A stretch of 64,000 bases of DNA from Chaetoderma sp. LZ-2023a (GCA_034401795.1 JAVVLW010001563.1:24001-88000); one strand, 5' to 3'. Shown: positions 10,853 through 22,612, numbered from the stretch's first letter. Notes: generated by a model from the letters alone, not told the origin. Made by a program: numbers and translations.

Positions 10853-11879
10853 GCCCTCGCACTTGAAGGGGTCCTCGCACTTGGACAAAAAAAAATTATG
10901 TTTTCCTTTTCTTTAGGCAAGCTACATCACGCAACGAAGAGACACTCGGTCAATATCTCCAAAATAGATTATTGCCGTATCATGGCCTTATGTCAGTGAC
11001 CTATGTTATTCTGTTTATAGTCTCGTTTTATTGTTTAAATATCGATTGTAACAATGCTCGAGCGGCCGAGCCGAGTTACCCGAGTAGACTAAACAAATGC
11101 GATGATCACGTGATGGCGTGAGGCACACGTGGAAAGTAATTTTTGTTGCCTCTTTTTGTTGCCTCAGTGAGTCAGTGGAAGCGGTCCAATGCACTGTTAA
11201 AAGGTTTTTGATCGGGAATCAGTAGGCCTACATTCAGTCATTCATTGATTCTCATAGTCATACTGTGGATAGCCGAGTTCTTTCGTAAAACTTAAAGAAA
11301 GGCAAGGTAGGAGGAAACATTGTTACAATGTTACTGACTAAATTAAAGCTACGTTGTCACGGTTGGCTATATGAATATTTTTTACAAATTATAAATTGTA
11401 TATTACACCCTTGCATCTATCGGGTCAATAATATATACCTTAATATACCCAAACAATGTCCGTTTTGGGTAAAACGTATACTTTTAACGCTTTCCCCGAA
11501 TAATCTATGAAAACCGAAATTAATTATTATGTACGAAACATTACATATTCTATTGAATATTTTGGAAATAATTTGACTGAAAGCTGTTGGTGGCTCGGGA
11601 ACAAGCAACTTTCAGCCAAATTGTTTTAAAAATATTTAACATGGTCGGAGATATGGCGTATGGGAAATGTTGTCTGCAAAAAACTCGGCAGTCAATGTGT
11701 TAAAAACTCCATTTTGTCTGCTATAAAGCCTATAATAATTAACTAAAATGATGCCAAATATACGTCAGATTGCACCACAGAGCGTCTAGATTTTAAAAAT
11801 TCCCCCCGGACACCCCCCCAACCCCCGCATGGTCTTGTGCCTAGGGCCTCGCACAACCTTAATCCGCCACTGTTTCTGG
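10843..11879. mobile_element. Possible non-autonomous hAT-like DNA transposon
   Basis: Read on the minus strand, the right end begins CAGTGGCGGATTAAGG, which resembles hAT-type terminal repeats, followed by GTGCGAGGCCCTAGGC. At the left end CAGTAGCCTAGGCCCTCGCAC is a degenerate counterpart. No transposase is visible between them. The interval contains one complete copy of the palindromic MITE-like element. Boundaries and class are uncertain because I could not confirm an 8-bp target duplication. Confidence 0.35.
11546..11643. mobile_element. Palindromic MITE-like element, copy 2 (most complete)
   Basis: The left arm TTGAATATTTTGGAAATAAT continues into TTGACTGAAAGCTGTTG. The right arm, on the opposite strand, reads TTAAATATTTTTAAAACAAT then TTGGCTGAAAGTTGCTTG. 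The arms match with a few changes over about 38 bases around a short loop. Confidence 0.65.
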
Positions 11880-11950
11880 ATGCTCCTACATGTATTTCAA
11901 TAACAATGAACTCATTTGACAAATTACAGTATATGGTTACATTTTTTTTC

Positions 11951-13596
11951 AGCTACATCCAAGAAATCGAGATCAAGCTCGAAAGTACAAGACCTTCAGT
12001 GATGACTAGTGCCTATACGGCAGTGAAAGAGGATAATATTTCTGTAAATAGAGCGGCTAATCTCTTTCGCATTACATATCAGACACTAAGAGATAGAGTT
12101 ACAGGGAAAATATCAATTGACATAGTAAAAGCTGGAAGAGCCCCCTTGTTCAGTTTAGACAAGGAGCAGCAGCTAGGAAAACATGTTAAGTTACTCGCCA
12201 AAATTGGATATGGTTATAGCATACCAGAGGTCTTAAATTTAGCAACAGATTTTGCAATTAAACTCGACAAGCGACAAGTGGGATCCCACTTAAACAAGAG
12301 TTGGTTCTACAAATTAATTAGTAGATGGCCGGGACTTAAGGTGATATGGGCGCAGGCTCTTGAATTCAACCGTGCTAAGAGCGTAACACCACAGGTTATC
12401 AATGCCTACTTTGTAGCATTGAAGGAAATCCTCACAAAATATGACTTACTAGATCATCCACAGAATATCTATAATATTGACGAAAAGGGCATTACGATTG
12501 ATCATAAACCTCCCCATATTGTTAGTCAACGGAATCTTAAATTGCAAGCAGTCACATGTGGCAAGTCCAACACCATAGCTATCATTGGAAGTGGAAATGC
12601 CCTCGGGAATCACATCCCACCATATTTCATATTTCATCTGGAAAAAGGATGAATCCCGACTTAATGGATGGTGCTACAGCAGGTGCAGTAGGAGTTGTCA
12701 GCGAATCTGGCTGGTCAAATGCCAAAATATCTCAAGGAGCACTTCCTCAAGTTTGCCACTTGAGGCAATAGTGAGCATCCACTTCTAATTGTTTATGATG
12801 GTCACACTAGTCATGTCAGTGTTGAAATCATTGAATGGGCAAGACAACAGAACATCATTCTGTTTGTCTTACTACCACACAGCAGTCATCTGCTTCAACC
12901 TCTGGATATTGCATGTTTTGGGACATTCCAGCTAAAATATAATTTAGAGGTGCATTCATTTATGAGGAATCATGCAGGTCGTAAGATTACTCACTACGAT
13001 GTATGTAAAATCGCCTGCCATGTGTATGGACAAAGTCTCTGCCCAACAAATCATTTATCCATTCAATGAAGATGTTGTTGCAGCATATCTCATAGCTCCA
13101 TCCCAGCCAGCTGAGGAAATTGCTAATCAAATGAGCTGCGATGACTACCTAAGGAACTTGTTCAGAGAACTTTGGAAGCAGCAGAAGCAAGGAAAGAAAG
13201 AAGCGTGAGCAAGATTATCGGAGGAAAGGCCATTACTAAAGGAATTGTTCTGGATCAAATAAAGGAATACAATGAGAAGCAAAAAACCACAAAAAGAATG
13301 AAGACATTGAAGCCAAGGCTGGACCATCAGGACATTGCAATAAGGCCATTGGAAGAAAGGGCAAAAAGATACCAAAGCATGATGAAGAAGAAGATGAAGA
13401 TAGTGATAATGATGATGACAAATGCTGTGTATGCAGTCTCCACCACAACTTCGAGAAATCTCTGGATTAATTATTGTTAAATGGGCACAATGTGATGTTT
13501 GTAACCACTGGACACATCTAAGATTTTGCTCCAAAGTGAGAGTGGTCAGAAGACATGGCAGCTTCATTTGTCCATGTTGCCAAACAGAGAAATAAA
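11951..13596 (+). pseudogene. pogo/Tigger-like DDE transposase with C-terminal Cys/His cluster
   Basis: Remnant of a cut-and-paste transposase of the Tc1/mariner-pogo group. From about 11970: 'AYTAVKEDNISVNRAANLF' and 'TYQTLRDRV' form a psq-type helix-turn-helix. A CENP-B-like DNA-binding part with 'SWFYKLISRWPGL' follows. DDE-superfamily catalytic blocks come next: 'IYNIDEKGI' (first aspartate, about 12477), 'LLIVYDGHTSHVS' (second, about 12795) and 'LLPHSSHLLQPLDIACF' (third, about 12900). The frame shifts at about 12650 and again after about 13050. At 13420-13590, read across frames, a cluster 'CCVC...CDVCNHWTHLRFC...FICPCC' forms a PHD-like finger. The family cuts at TA sites in the nucleus; this copy is dead. 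Confidence 0.8.
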
Positions 13597-13599
13597 ACG

Positions 13600-14095
13600 A
13601 AGATATTCCTATAATTTGTACATAGTTAATTGAATTTGGAACAGTTTGTATGTTTATTTTTTCAAGTCTTGAAAAACATTAATTTGTCCCTTATGCTTAC
13701 TAAGTTTTAAAGAACCTTGTAGAGCCTCATTTCAACTCATCAATATCCATGAAATTAATATGACGTCACCACATGTTACAGAATCGGCATCCATTTTGTT
13801 TCCTCACTTCACAAAAATGTTTCAGCTTTATTTTTAGTGTTTACATTCAGACTTAAGGACTAGTTTAGCGATTAAAACGAGAAAAATTAGCAGTTCAGAC
13901 ATTCAACAAACCAGAACAGTGATATTTATGGAATTACAAGCATGTACCAGATGGCTTAAAATTTTAAATTTTGTTCTGAAATTTTTATTCGGAAGTATTA
14001 TTTTATGTTGTATTAAATTTGTGCACATATTTGTTCACTAGTTTTCTTTCACCATTGCATTGTTTGCTTATATTCACGAAATTCGGTACCCATAG
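13600..14095. other. No gene seen
   Basis: AT-rich sequence between the pogo remnant and LINE C, with no terminal inverted repeat that I could confirm and no supportable reading frame. Confidence 0.6.
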
Positions 14096-15137
14096 TATAC
14101 ACATGCTCAGAGATACCTGAACTGAAGACTGAGTGTGAAATAGTCTGGGTAAAGATCGATCTAATTGGCTGTAGAAGCCTATACATCTGCTCCTACTACA
14201 ACCCCAAAACATCAAATAAAGTCAGCCTAGACAACTTCGAAACATCAATAACTTGTGCATGTAAAGCAGAAAATGCCTTTATCCTAGCTGCAGGCGACTT
14301 CAACCTTCCTGACTGGGACTGGAAGCGCATGTGCCTAAAACCTAAACCCAGCTTCGCTGAACAACACCGTCAATTTAGTAGCATCCTTGACGACAATGAT
14401 CTGACTCAAATGGTAATGGAGCCCACTCGTGAGGGAAATATGCTAGATCTAGTCATCACAAATTGTCCATCCAGAATAAATACAGCAGCTGTTATACCAG
14501 GAATATCCGATCACGAAGCAGTCTATGTCGAAATTAATATCCAACCAATCATCAACAAACAAAAACAACGACAGATCCCGTTTTACAAAAAAGCAAAATG
14601 GGACTCAATCAAAGAAGACATCAGAAATATTGAGGAGAAAATTGCCCTAGAAGACCAGAGTGGAAAAGATGTCCACTGCCTGTGGACCACTTTTAAAAAA
14701 GGCCTAAGTGAATCAATTGCCAGACATATTCCACATAAAGCATCAAAACCAAAGAACAACTGCCCCTGGATAACAGTAAAACTTAAAATCACTCATGAAG
14801 CGCAGAGACCGCCTGTATAAGAAAAAGAAAGTCTGTTAATGCTAAGCATGAGTACCAATACAAACTGCTCAAGCATCAAGTGCAGAGTGACACCCGACTA
14901 GCTTACTGGTCCTACATTGAAGATATCATCACCAGAACAGAGCCAAACATTCCAACTGATCACCCCATCACCAAGAGGTTCTGGTCATTTATAAAACATC
15001 GTAAGTCAGAGAATGGAGGCATATCACCACTAAAACATCATGGGAAACTAGAGTCAGAAGCCTACAAGAAAGCCAACATCCTGAACCAGCAGTTCGAGTC
15101 TGCATTCAGCAGTACTTGCAACGTAATCAGAAATTAA
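14096..15137 (+). pseudogene. LINE C endonuclease domain and linker
   Basis: The reading starts without a proper beginning at about 14100 ('SLYICSYYNPK') and continues through 'FILAAGDFNLPDWDW', 'LDLVITNCPSRI' and 'GISDHEAVYVEI', which are APE endonuclease blocks. The linker 'VHCLWTTFKKGLSESI...HIPHK' and 'FWSFIKHRKS' then leads to the reverse transcriptase. The frame breaks near 14815. The N-terminal half of the nuclease is absent. Confidence 0.8.
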
Positions 15138-15155
15138 TTTCAGGAACAGTACTTT

Positions 15156-16326
15156 ATGCCTGACCACCATTACTCTCCTGCCAACGATATAAACATCACA
15201 CAGGCAGGGGTAGAAAAACTGTTGTCGAAACTGAATGCTCACAAAGCCGCTGACCCTGACAACATCAATCCAAAAGTATTGATAGAACTGGCACCTGAAA
15301 CCGCACCAATCTTAACAATGATCTTCAGGAAGTCCCTATCTACATCAGTAATACCAACTGACTGGAAGAATGCAAACGTTGCCCCAGTCTTCAAGAAAGG
15401 ACAAAAGTATGATCCATCTAACTATCGTCCGATCTCACTTACTTGTATCTGCTGCAAGGTAATGGAACACATAATCACAAGCCATATCATGAAACATGCT
15501 GAAAAATATGACATCTTATATCACCTTCAGCACGGTTTCCACAGCAAGCGCCTCGAATTTGTTGACGATATCAGTAAGGAAATTGACAAAGGCAACCAAA
15601 TGGACATACTCATAATGGACTTCTCAAAAGCCTTCGATAAAGTTTGTCATAGTCTCCTAATACATAAACTCGGATATTACGGCATTATGGGAAAAACAAA
15701 TGCCTGTATTGAAGCCTTTCTATCCGACTGCCCTTGTTGATGGAGAAAGATCTACCCTGGCAAAAGTTCAATCTGGAGTACGACAGGGCTCAGTACTGGG
15801 ACCAACCCTCTTTCTTTTCTACATAAATGACATCCACCAAGGCATTACATCAAAGGTTAGACCTTTTGCTGATGATACCGTCATCTATCTTACAGTAAAA
15901 GTCGAAACAGACTGACAACCATTGCAGGAAGACCTGGACAAGCTAGCCGCTTGGGAGGAAAAGTGGAAGATGGAGTTTCACACCGCAAAATGCAACGTCC
16001 TATCCATCTCCAGAAAACAGACCACCATACGACATGAATACCAACTCCACGGCGTGATCCTAAAACCCATTACATCAGCAAAATACCTGGGGTTAACCAT
16101 CTCCAACAATCTAGACTGGAACCCACACATATCAATGATCTGCAACAAGGCAAATAAGACCATTGGCTTCCTCCGCAGAAACCTCAGAATATCACCTAAA
16201 CGGACCAAGGCCCAAGGGTACAAATCATTAGTACGACCGAGTCTTGAATACGAGAGTACTGTTTGGAACCCATATGAGCAAAGTGATATCAACCAAATTG
16301 AGAAAGTCCAACGACGAGCTGCCTGA
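15156..16326 (+). pseudogene. LINE C reverse transcriptase domain
   Basis: Reverse transcriptase blocks in order: 'NAHKAADPDNINPKVL', 'WKNANVAPVFKKGQKYDPS', 'NYRPISLTCICCKVMEHI', 'LQHGFHSKR', motif A 'ILIMDFSKAFDKV', motif B 'GVRQGSVLGPTLFLFYINDI', catalytic 'PFADDTVIYL', then 'AKYLGLTISNNLDWNPHI' and 'SLVRPSLEYESTVWNPY'. A frameshift near 15740 and a TGA at about 15913 split the frame, but all catalytic residues are in place. A few bases are missing between 'HSKRL' and 'EFVDD' compared with the usual pattern. Confidence 0.85.
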
Positions 16327-16625
16327 TTCGTAAACCATCAATATCGGAATACATCCAGCATAGGCGAAATGCTCAACACACTAGAATGGCAAAGTCTACA
16401 AGCTCGCCGCAAAGTCTCATCATGTTCTATAAAATTAACAACAACATAGTAGAAGTAAACATGGAAAACTACCTAGTGAAACCACTCCGTCACACAAGAC
16501 ACACTCACTGTATGGCATATCAAATCTCACATACCAGAACAGCCGTTGGCTGGAATGCCCTGCCAGAAGAGACGGTCACCAGCGTGTCACTAGATGCCTT
16601 CAAGGCCCTAGTGACCAGAAACTAG
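16327..16625 (+). pseudogene. LINE C C-terminal tail
   Basis: The frames give 'LEWQSLQARRK', 'MFYKINNNIVEV' and 'NALPEETVTSVSLDAFKALV', the usual C-terminal tail of CR1/Jockey polyproteins ('W..LP......S...FK..L'). A stop at 16324 separates it from the thumb. It ends at the TAG at 16623. Confidence 0.7.
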
Positions 16626-16829
16626 CGTGGAAGCTCTGTTTTTAATCTGCACCTGTACTTACATTTTGGCACCCTGTTTCTAAACTTGACGCATGCACAC
16701 ACCTGGAATAATCTTCTGCAAGTTGAAGGCGGCCAGTAATTGGAAGAGAAGAAGAAACATGGAAAATAAGGTGTGCTTATCTTGCTAATTAAAATTATTA
16801 TTATTATTATTTGTTTTGGTGATTGGTTG

Positions 16830-18540
16830 CAAGTATGATAATGCCATGGTGGTGTGGGGTTTTCGGGAGGGCCTATCCAGTTATTTCTCATGACACAGTG
16901 GACCCAGAGGACAGGTTCCCAGAGGACAGGTTCCCTGGATTCAGAGGTGTGAGTGTTGGAACCTGTTCACCCCTCCCCACCCCCAAGTAACGATGATGCG
17001 TCAATGGAGGGATGGGTGGGTGGGCTGGAAGAAGGCACAGTATCAGGGCTTTGGAATCTAGATCAGTCACAAGAACATATAAATCTACTGGAATTACGAG
17101 CAGTAGTTCTGGGCCTGGAACATTTCTTAAAGAAAGTTCAGTGTAAGATCCTTCTAGTTCGATCAGACAACCCAACAGTATCAACAGTAATGACTTACAT
17201 AAACCACCAGGGCGGAACGAAGTCGCCCAGTCTCTGTATGATGACTTAGAAACTGCTTTCTTGGTGAAGGCAGTTCACATTCCGGAAAGGCTAAATCTGT
17301 TAGCAGACTCATTGAGCCGAAGAATGAGTGTTTTGTCCACGGAATGGCAACTAAATTAATGTATGGTGGATCATCTGCTCGACTACTGGGGGAACATATA
17401 TTTGTTCGCAATGAAGAAGAATGTGAAGATGACGACGTACGTCTCTCTTATTCCAGAACCAAGCGCTTTCGCAACAGATGCGCTAGCTATCAGTTGGAAA
17501 GGAATGTAAGCATACCCATACGGATCTGCTGGACCTTCTGGTTTGCAATCCGGTTCCTCTGCCTTTGATGGACAATATTATTTTCCAGGGCAAGTCCCTT
17601 CACCATCAATGTTCCAATTGGATGCGTGGATGTTGGCAAGGAATCTAAAATTAAGGAGGGCTTTTCTGAGCAAGCAGTCGTGTTTATGGCAAAAGCCAAC
17701 TGGGGGTCAACCTCCAGAGCATATAACTATAAAATCGATAGATTTGCAGAATGGTGCACAAACAGAGATGTTAATCCAATGGATGCATCTATTCAGGTAG
17801 TAGCCGATTTCCTCTGTCACCTGTATGATGCCTATAGCCTCAAACCTAACTCTATTGCTGGCTACAAGTCAGCTTTGATGTCTGTTATCCCTTGCTTGGC
17901 TGATAGGGGAATGGATGAAGTCTGTTCAGTTCTAGCTGATAAACCACTAAGTTCCATTTATATGAAAATTGGTGATGCCTAAAACCGTATTTTTAATTGC
18001 TGCGGCCTCTGCAAGACGGAGAAGTGAAATTCACGCTTTATCCGCCGAGGCAGACCGTTATGTGGTTACAGGCGAAGGCCTTATTCTTCTTCCTAGGATT
18101 AATTTCATGGCTAAAAACCAGTCTGAAATACCCAGGTCAACCTATTATTTTACCAGCTTTGACTAGGTATGATCCTAATTCAAAAGCATGGTGTCCAGTC
18201 CGCGCATTAAACAGGTACAAACAACGTACACAGGATGGCAGCCGGACCCATCCTCGTTATGGCTGTCTTATATTGAACCCCATGGCAGGGCATCAAAAGA
18301 CACTATATCTAGGTGGATTGTCGAATGTATTCAATTTTGCCACACATCCGCCACTGGTAAACAAGTTGACTTAGCAAAGGCTCAGTGTCCGTGGCATAGT
18401 GGCGTCCACCGCCCTGTTTAACGGTGTGCCGGTGGATGACATTATGTCGGTAGCTCAGTGACTCACATACCTCCGTGACACCACTAATTCTCTTGCCATA
18501 TCGATTTTCAAAAGATATCAGGTGTATATATTGTAGATAA
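16830..18540 (+). pseudogene. DIRS element, RNase H plus tyrosine recombinase half
   Basis: Right half of a DIRS-type retrotransposon. RNase H from about 16990: 'DASMEGWVGG' (first aspartate), 'HINLLELRAVVLGLEHF' (glutamate), 'LLVRSDNPTV' (aspartate) and 'YINHQGGTKSPSL'. After 'VHIPERLNLLADSLSRR' comes the tyrosine-recombinase core-binding part: 'SRAYNYKIDRFAEWC' and 'SLKPNSIAGYKSALMSV'. The catalytic part follows with 'ASARRRSEIHAL' (first arginine) and 'ASKDTISRWIV'. At about 18375-18470 the HxxR box is damaged and the frame slips (QxxR, then 'VPVDDIMSVAQ' followed by a stop). No catalytic tyrosine is evident. The family uses a recombinase in place of an integrase or endonuclease to insert circular DNA. 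Confidence 0.85.
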
Positions 18541-19010
18541 GTTACACTTGCTGTCCTCAGACAGCACATTTTAATTGTGAAAGAACCGCCTAATCGTGTA
18601 TCATTCTTCCTTCACTGAAGTGGACTGGATGGATACAGCTTACATGCATAAGGTCAGTACTGCCTTTTTTGTTCTTACATAATTTATTGTCACGATTTAT
18701 TACCCATTTTTAATGAAAAGATAATGGAACCTGTGTATTATGTGGTTCATTTACTGAGAGTATACGAAAATGAAGCCTTTCGTCTCGTGTCCTGTAGTAT
18801 TTAGCACCAGTACTTAGAGCGTATGGGATATTGAGGTCATAGCCTCTCCTTTCCCAAGGTTGTGTTATCCGATGTTCAAATCATTGCCTGATTGTGTGTG
18901 TCACACAATTTCTGATGCTAGTCCTTCATGCGCAAAAACGTGCAAGGGATGAGTTGGTCTTTTGACACCGCCTCCCGCCGAATTCACTGACGAATTCTGG
19001 CAATATCATA

Positions 19011-19380
19011 GTGTTAGAGAGGTAAGTGTGTCTCTTGAAGTGAAATAAACGAAATCACAGATTTCTTTTTTCACGAGAGAGTAGTTATACTTACCTCCCT
19101 AACACAGACCCGGCTCTCTGCCCCACAGAGGCTCGCTTGTAAGTTGTATGTGTCCAGCTGAGGCAGTTTCAGTCTGCGCATGCGCGAGGTGGGGGGGGGG
19201 GGGTTGGTCGGCATTCGGCAGACTGTCCCCTGTCTACCTGCCCAATAGGGGCACTTTTCTTTTTAAATTTAGGGTTATTGTGTGAAGGTCAATATTTAGG
19301 AAATACCATTGAGTGTTAGGGAGGTAAGTATAACTACTCTCTTGTGAAAAAGGAAGTCCGTGATTTTGTTTATTTTACCA
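19011..19380. repeat. DIRS inverted terminal/internal complementary structure
   Basis: GTGTTAGGGAGGTAAGTATA and following bases at 19313-19342 are an exact reverse complement of 19076-19105, and the match extends with changes to 19040-19106 against 19313-19380. In addition the left segment is itself palindromic, since GTGTTAGAGAGGTAAGT at 19011 mirrors ACTTACCTCCCTAACAC at 19089. Inverted termini plus an internal complementary region are the hallmark of DIRS right ends. Confidence 0.65.
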
Positions 19381-19925
19381 CATCTCCGCTTCAGCGTTGT
19401 AGGCATTTTCCTGTGACGGAGGCCCACGCGAGGCACTTTCCTCTCGCAACCAAAAATTATTCGGCCGGCCTGAGGCAACTATAGTTTATGTTAAACCAGC
19501 TAAAATAGGTGTGCTAGGACTTTCCTTCAAAGGGATACCTTACAGAATATACAGCTCAGAGATCCGTGAGTTACCTCTGGCGAGATACAGAATAGACAAC
19601 ACCATTCCTTTTTTACATAGTTTTTTTACCTCAGCAGCAAACGAGTACAATTGTTTGACAGCCTTTATATATTTTTATTATGTCTCGCATCTAAATTAGC
19701 GATCGGTAACACTAACAGCTGGGATGAAATGGTGCAGTTCAACTTCTGCGGCAATGGTCGCAAGGCCCCACTGGAACGAGGTCAGTCTTTGTGGACACTG
19801 CGGTTATCCTCCAATATCCCCGAGGCCGGCTAACCAGCATCATTGGGCTGACGTACTGTACGAATACAGTACCGATGAACAAGATGATTATATGGAGCAG
19901 CGTGTACCCCTGTAGTCTACATTAT
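19381..19925. other. Unassigned stretch with one short open frame
   Basis: No assigned gene. A 63-codon frame at 19724-19915 reads 'CGHCGYPPISPRP' and an acidic end 'YSTDEQDDYMEQ'. It has no match I recognise, and it ends just before the tandem-repeat element begins. It could be an exon or chance. Confidence 0.35.
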
Positions 19926-20492
19926 GTATGTGATGGCGTGGATGGGCGGGTGGCAGTGTTTTCCAGATGATAACTGTTACTGTTTATCGGTACGTACACT
20001 TCATGGGATGGTTGGACTAGGTCTGGGGAAGAAACTTATTGAAATTGATGCTGATCCGAAATCCAAGATTGCGGCCATCCTGAAAATTGGTTTCCGGATG
20101 ATAACTAGGTTGTCGCTCATTGGATTGCTTTGAAACGGCATAGGGTTGTTGGAGTAGTTCTGGTGAAGAAACTTATCAAAATGGAGAACGATCCGAAATC
20201 TAAGACAGCCGCCAGCCACACTATCTATTGAATTTCTTTGAAACTGCTTAGAATGACTGGACTAGGTCTGAGGAATAAAGTTATACAAATCTACGATGAT
20301 CCTAAATCCAGTATGGCCATCTTGAAAATTAGTTTCCGAACGACAACTCCCTTTCCGTGTAGCAGATCACTTTGAAACTTCATAGGATGACAGATCTAGG
20401 TCTGAGGAAGAAATTACTATTTTCTGATGACTCTCATTAAGTTGGTTTGTCATAATGGCGGGTTATTATGCACCGTTTGCGGAGCTCTTGTT
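19926..20492. mobile_element. Element with ~130-bp internal tandem repeats, copy 1
   Basis: About three diverged units, each with the order 'GATCCGAAATCCAAGAT', 'GCCATCCTGAAAATTGGTTT', 'CGGATGATAAC', 'GGATTGCTTTGAAAC' and 'ATAGG...TGGACTAGGTCTG'. The array ends with TTATTATGCACCGTTTGCGG and then GGAGCTCTTGTT at 20481-20492. The same units and the same end occur at 31350-32173 and 53217-53406. This resembles pearl-like non-autonomous elements of bivalves in having internal tandem units, but the assignment is inference. Confidence 0.6.
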
Positions 20493-20550
20493 AACAGTTT
20501 TATTTTAAGCAGATTTATAGAAAGAAGATATATGTAATACATTACATACA

Positions 20551-20732
20551 ACTAATCTTTTTTCAACTTTTGTTCATTATACGTGTAGCTCATATTTCTA
20601 GATCTTACATATAATATTCCACTTTATCTTTCTGTAACTCTATCTTTCATGGTTACATCTACAACCAAGTTCGAACCGGTGACCTGCTCAGCGCTCATGT
20701 CGTGCTTTGTTATGTCCTGGGTTCAACTACCA
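20551..20732 (+). repeat. SINE-like duplicated segment, copy 1
   Basis: Starts 'ACTAATCTTTTTTCAACTTT' and ends with 'GGTGACCTGCTCAG' and 'CCTGGGTTCAACTACC', which look like tRNA-type A- and B-box sequences. A close copy lies at 21068-21255 in the same orientation. The box assignment is tentative. Confidence 0.45.
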
Positions 20733-21067
20733 GCAGAATGACACCATTATGATGTACCACTCGCTCCACCTACCATCTAATGTTCATTGCCTGTCTCTAT
20801 AATTCATGCTTTAAAATGCATGAAGCTGCTATTGTACAAGGTAGTAAAAGTAATCTGCTATCGCTCTGTCAAGATCCTTCCACACTGTATCTCTACGATA
20901 GGTATGCATGTTTAAGAATACCAATCATATTCAATCATGGGACACGCACATACGCACACAGTTTTATTTTGTTTTGTGTTTTGTTTCCTGTTTTGTTCTT
21001 TTTATCAATTTTATTTTAAGATGAGGATTTCTAGCCATGATACACCGAACAGAGACGAGATAATTTA

Positions 21068-21255
21068 AACTAATCTTTTTTAACTTTTGGTCATTGTACA
21101 TGTAGCTTATATTACTAGATCATACATATAATATTACACTTTATCTTTCTGTAACTATCTTTTATGGTTACATCTACAACAAAGTTCTGACCGGTGACCT
21201 GCTCAGTCCTCATCATGATTGAGTCCGGTCCTGGGTTCAACTCCCATCATATTCA
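21068..21255 (+). repeat. SINE-like duplicated segment, copy 2
   Basis: Matches 20551-20732 through 'ACTAATCTTTTTTAACTTTT', 'TACACTTTATCTTTCTGTAA', 'GGTTACATCTACAAC', 'CCGGTGACCTGCTCAG' and 'TCCTGGGTTCAACTCC'. The last part is a good B-box-like sequence. Both copies follow a 'TTTTATTTTAAG' stretch. Confidence 0.45.
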
Positions 21256-22326
21256 TTGGCATCCTGGGCAACATGTATGTAGTGTATCAGAAATAGGCTT
21301 GCATGATTATGCACTTTTCATAATCGCAGATAAATAATCACAATTATTAGATTAATTATACATGTACTTGTGGGTGTGTGTTGGGGAGGCATACACCTTT
21401 TAAAACCGCTAGTATTGACAATATCTGAAAAGAATGACAAAATTTACTCTAAAGGGGACCTGCTGAAGTAGCGATAAAAGAAAGAAAATTAGTATCGCTG
21501 ATCAGACTACGCTAAACATTACGCCTTTTGTAAAAGCGGTTGGATGCAAAATAAATCAGAATATACATGGAGAACATTTAAATTTTATATATTCCTTATG
21601 CTTCCATAGATCCACAGTTGTGAGAAATGCCAAACAATTGGACCACTAAATCCTGTGGCGGACTTGCATCCTTAATTTCAATAAGCTCACTTATTTTTGT
21701 AGCAGATCAGTCTAATAGCCTGTATCCTATATAAATTTATAGTATGTATCAAAACATATAACTGTTATTAAGACATGGTAAAATATTGTACTAGATCCAG
21801 CAAATTCAACACATTAAGACCATGTCTAGCAGTCCTTGGTAATTGGCAATGTCACAATTGACCATTTTTTCTTTGGCATAAGCTCCTCTCATGAGGTACT
21901 CATCTCTATAGTTATTTTGTGTTCTGTTAACCTTAGTAAATGTGTAACCTAATACTGTTTCACCCATCATGCCCATTCTGTAGCCAATGTGTTCGTTTAC
22001 ATACCATCCATTGCCATCGTCCTATTGCACGGTCACGCCCTCACGCCCTACCCCCATATCGAGTACCGTGCTTGCAGGATATGATATTTATGCTAAGTTA
22101 ACGAAACGTCCTAAATATAAATGAACTGTGTGTCACAGCCAATCAAATTTCTCGATAAGAAATAAATGATGACCTGATTGGCTACCCTCCAGCCCACCAG
22201 CGTAATGTTACTTCACATAGCAAGAGATCAAAGATCTGCAACTACAGCCACAAACAGCGGAGCGATCTGAGTGGTCATATGTTAGTATGATGATCCATTG
22301 CTGCCATTACCCATTACTATTCTAAA

Positions 22327-22361
<35 letters not shown>

Positions 22362-22612
22362 TAGTTTTGATCAGTTGTGGTGACTTTTCAAGATCAGTCT
22401 TTGTACATTATATACTTTGAACTACTGCGTTCTTCCTTTTAATACAAAAGCAAGAGTGACTTCGACCACATATTAAGGTATAAACCAGACATTCATATCT
22501 TATATGATGATTTTATAAAAAGGTTTAAATATGAATTAAACATCATGAATAGTTTCAATATAATTTGTCAAAACTAATTGAATGTAGCTTCATGTATTTA
22601 TTTTTCAAAAAG
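21256..22612. other. No gene seen; (ATT)n microsatellite
   Basis: AT-rich sequence with an (ATT)n run at 22329-22362. Two 'AGCCAATCA'/'TGATTGGCT'-like motifs near 22138-22187 are in inverted orientation. No supportable reading frame. Confidence 0.6.

Larger units (their letters stand above)
14096..16811 (+). mobile_element. LINE C: CR1/Jockey-type non-LTR retrotransposon
   Basis: A third plus-strand LINE, starting inside the endonuclease domain and carrying all later domains. After the C-terminal coding sequence (stop near 16623) comes a 3' UTR of about 165 bases ending in an (ATT)n tail at about 16795-16811. The tail fits the microsatellite ends of LINE retrotransposons and gives a sharp 3' junction with the DIRS fragment that follows. 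Confidence 0.8.
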
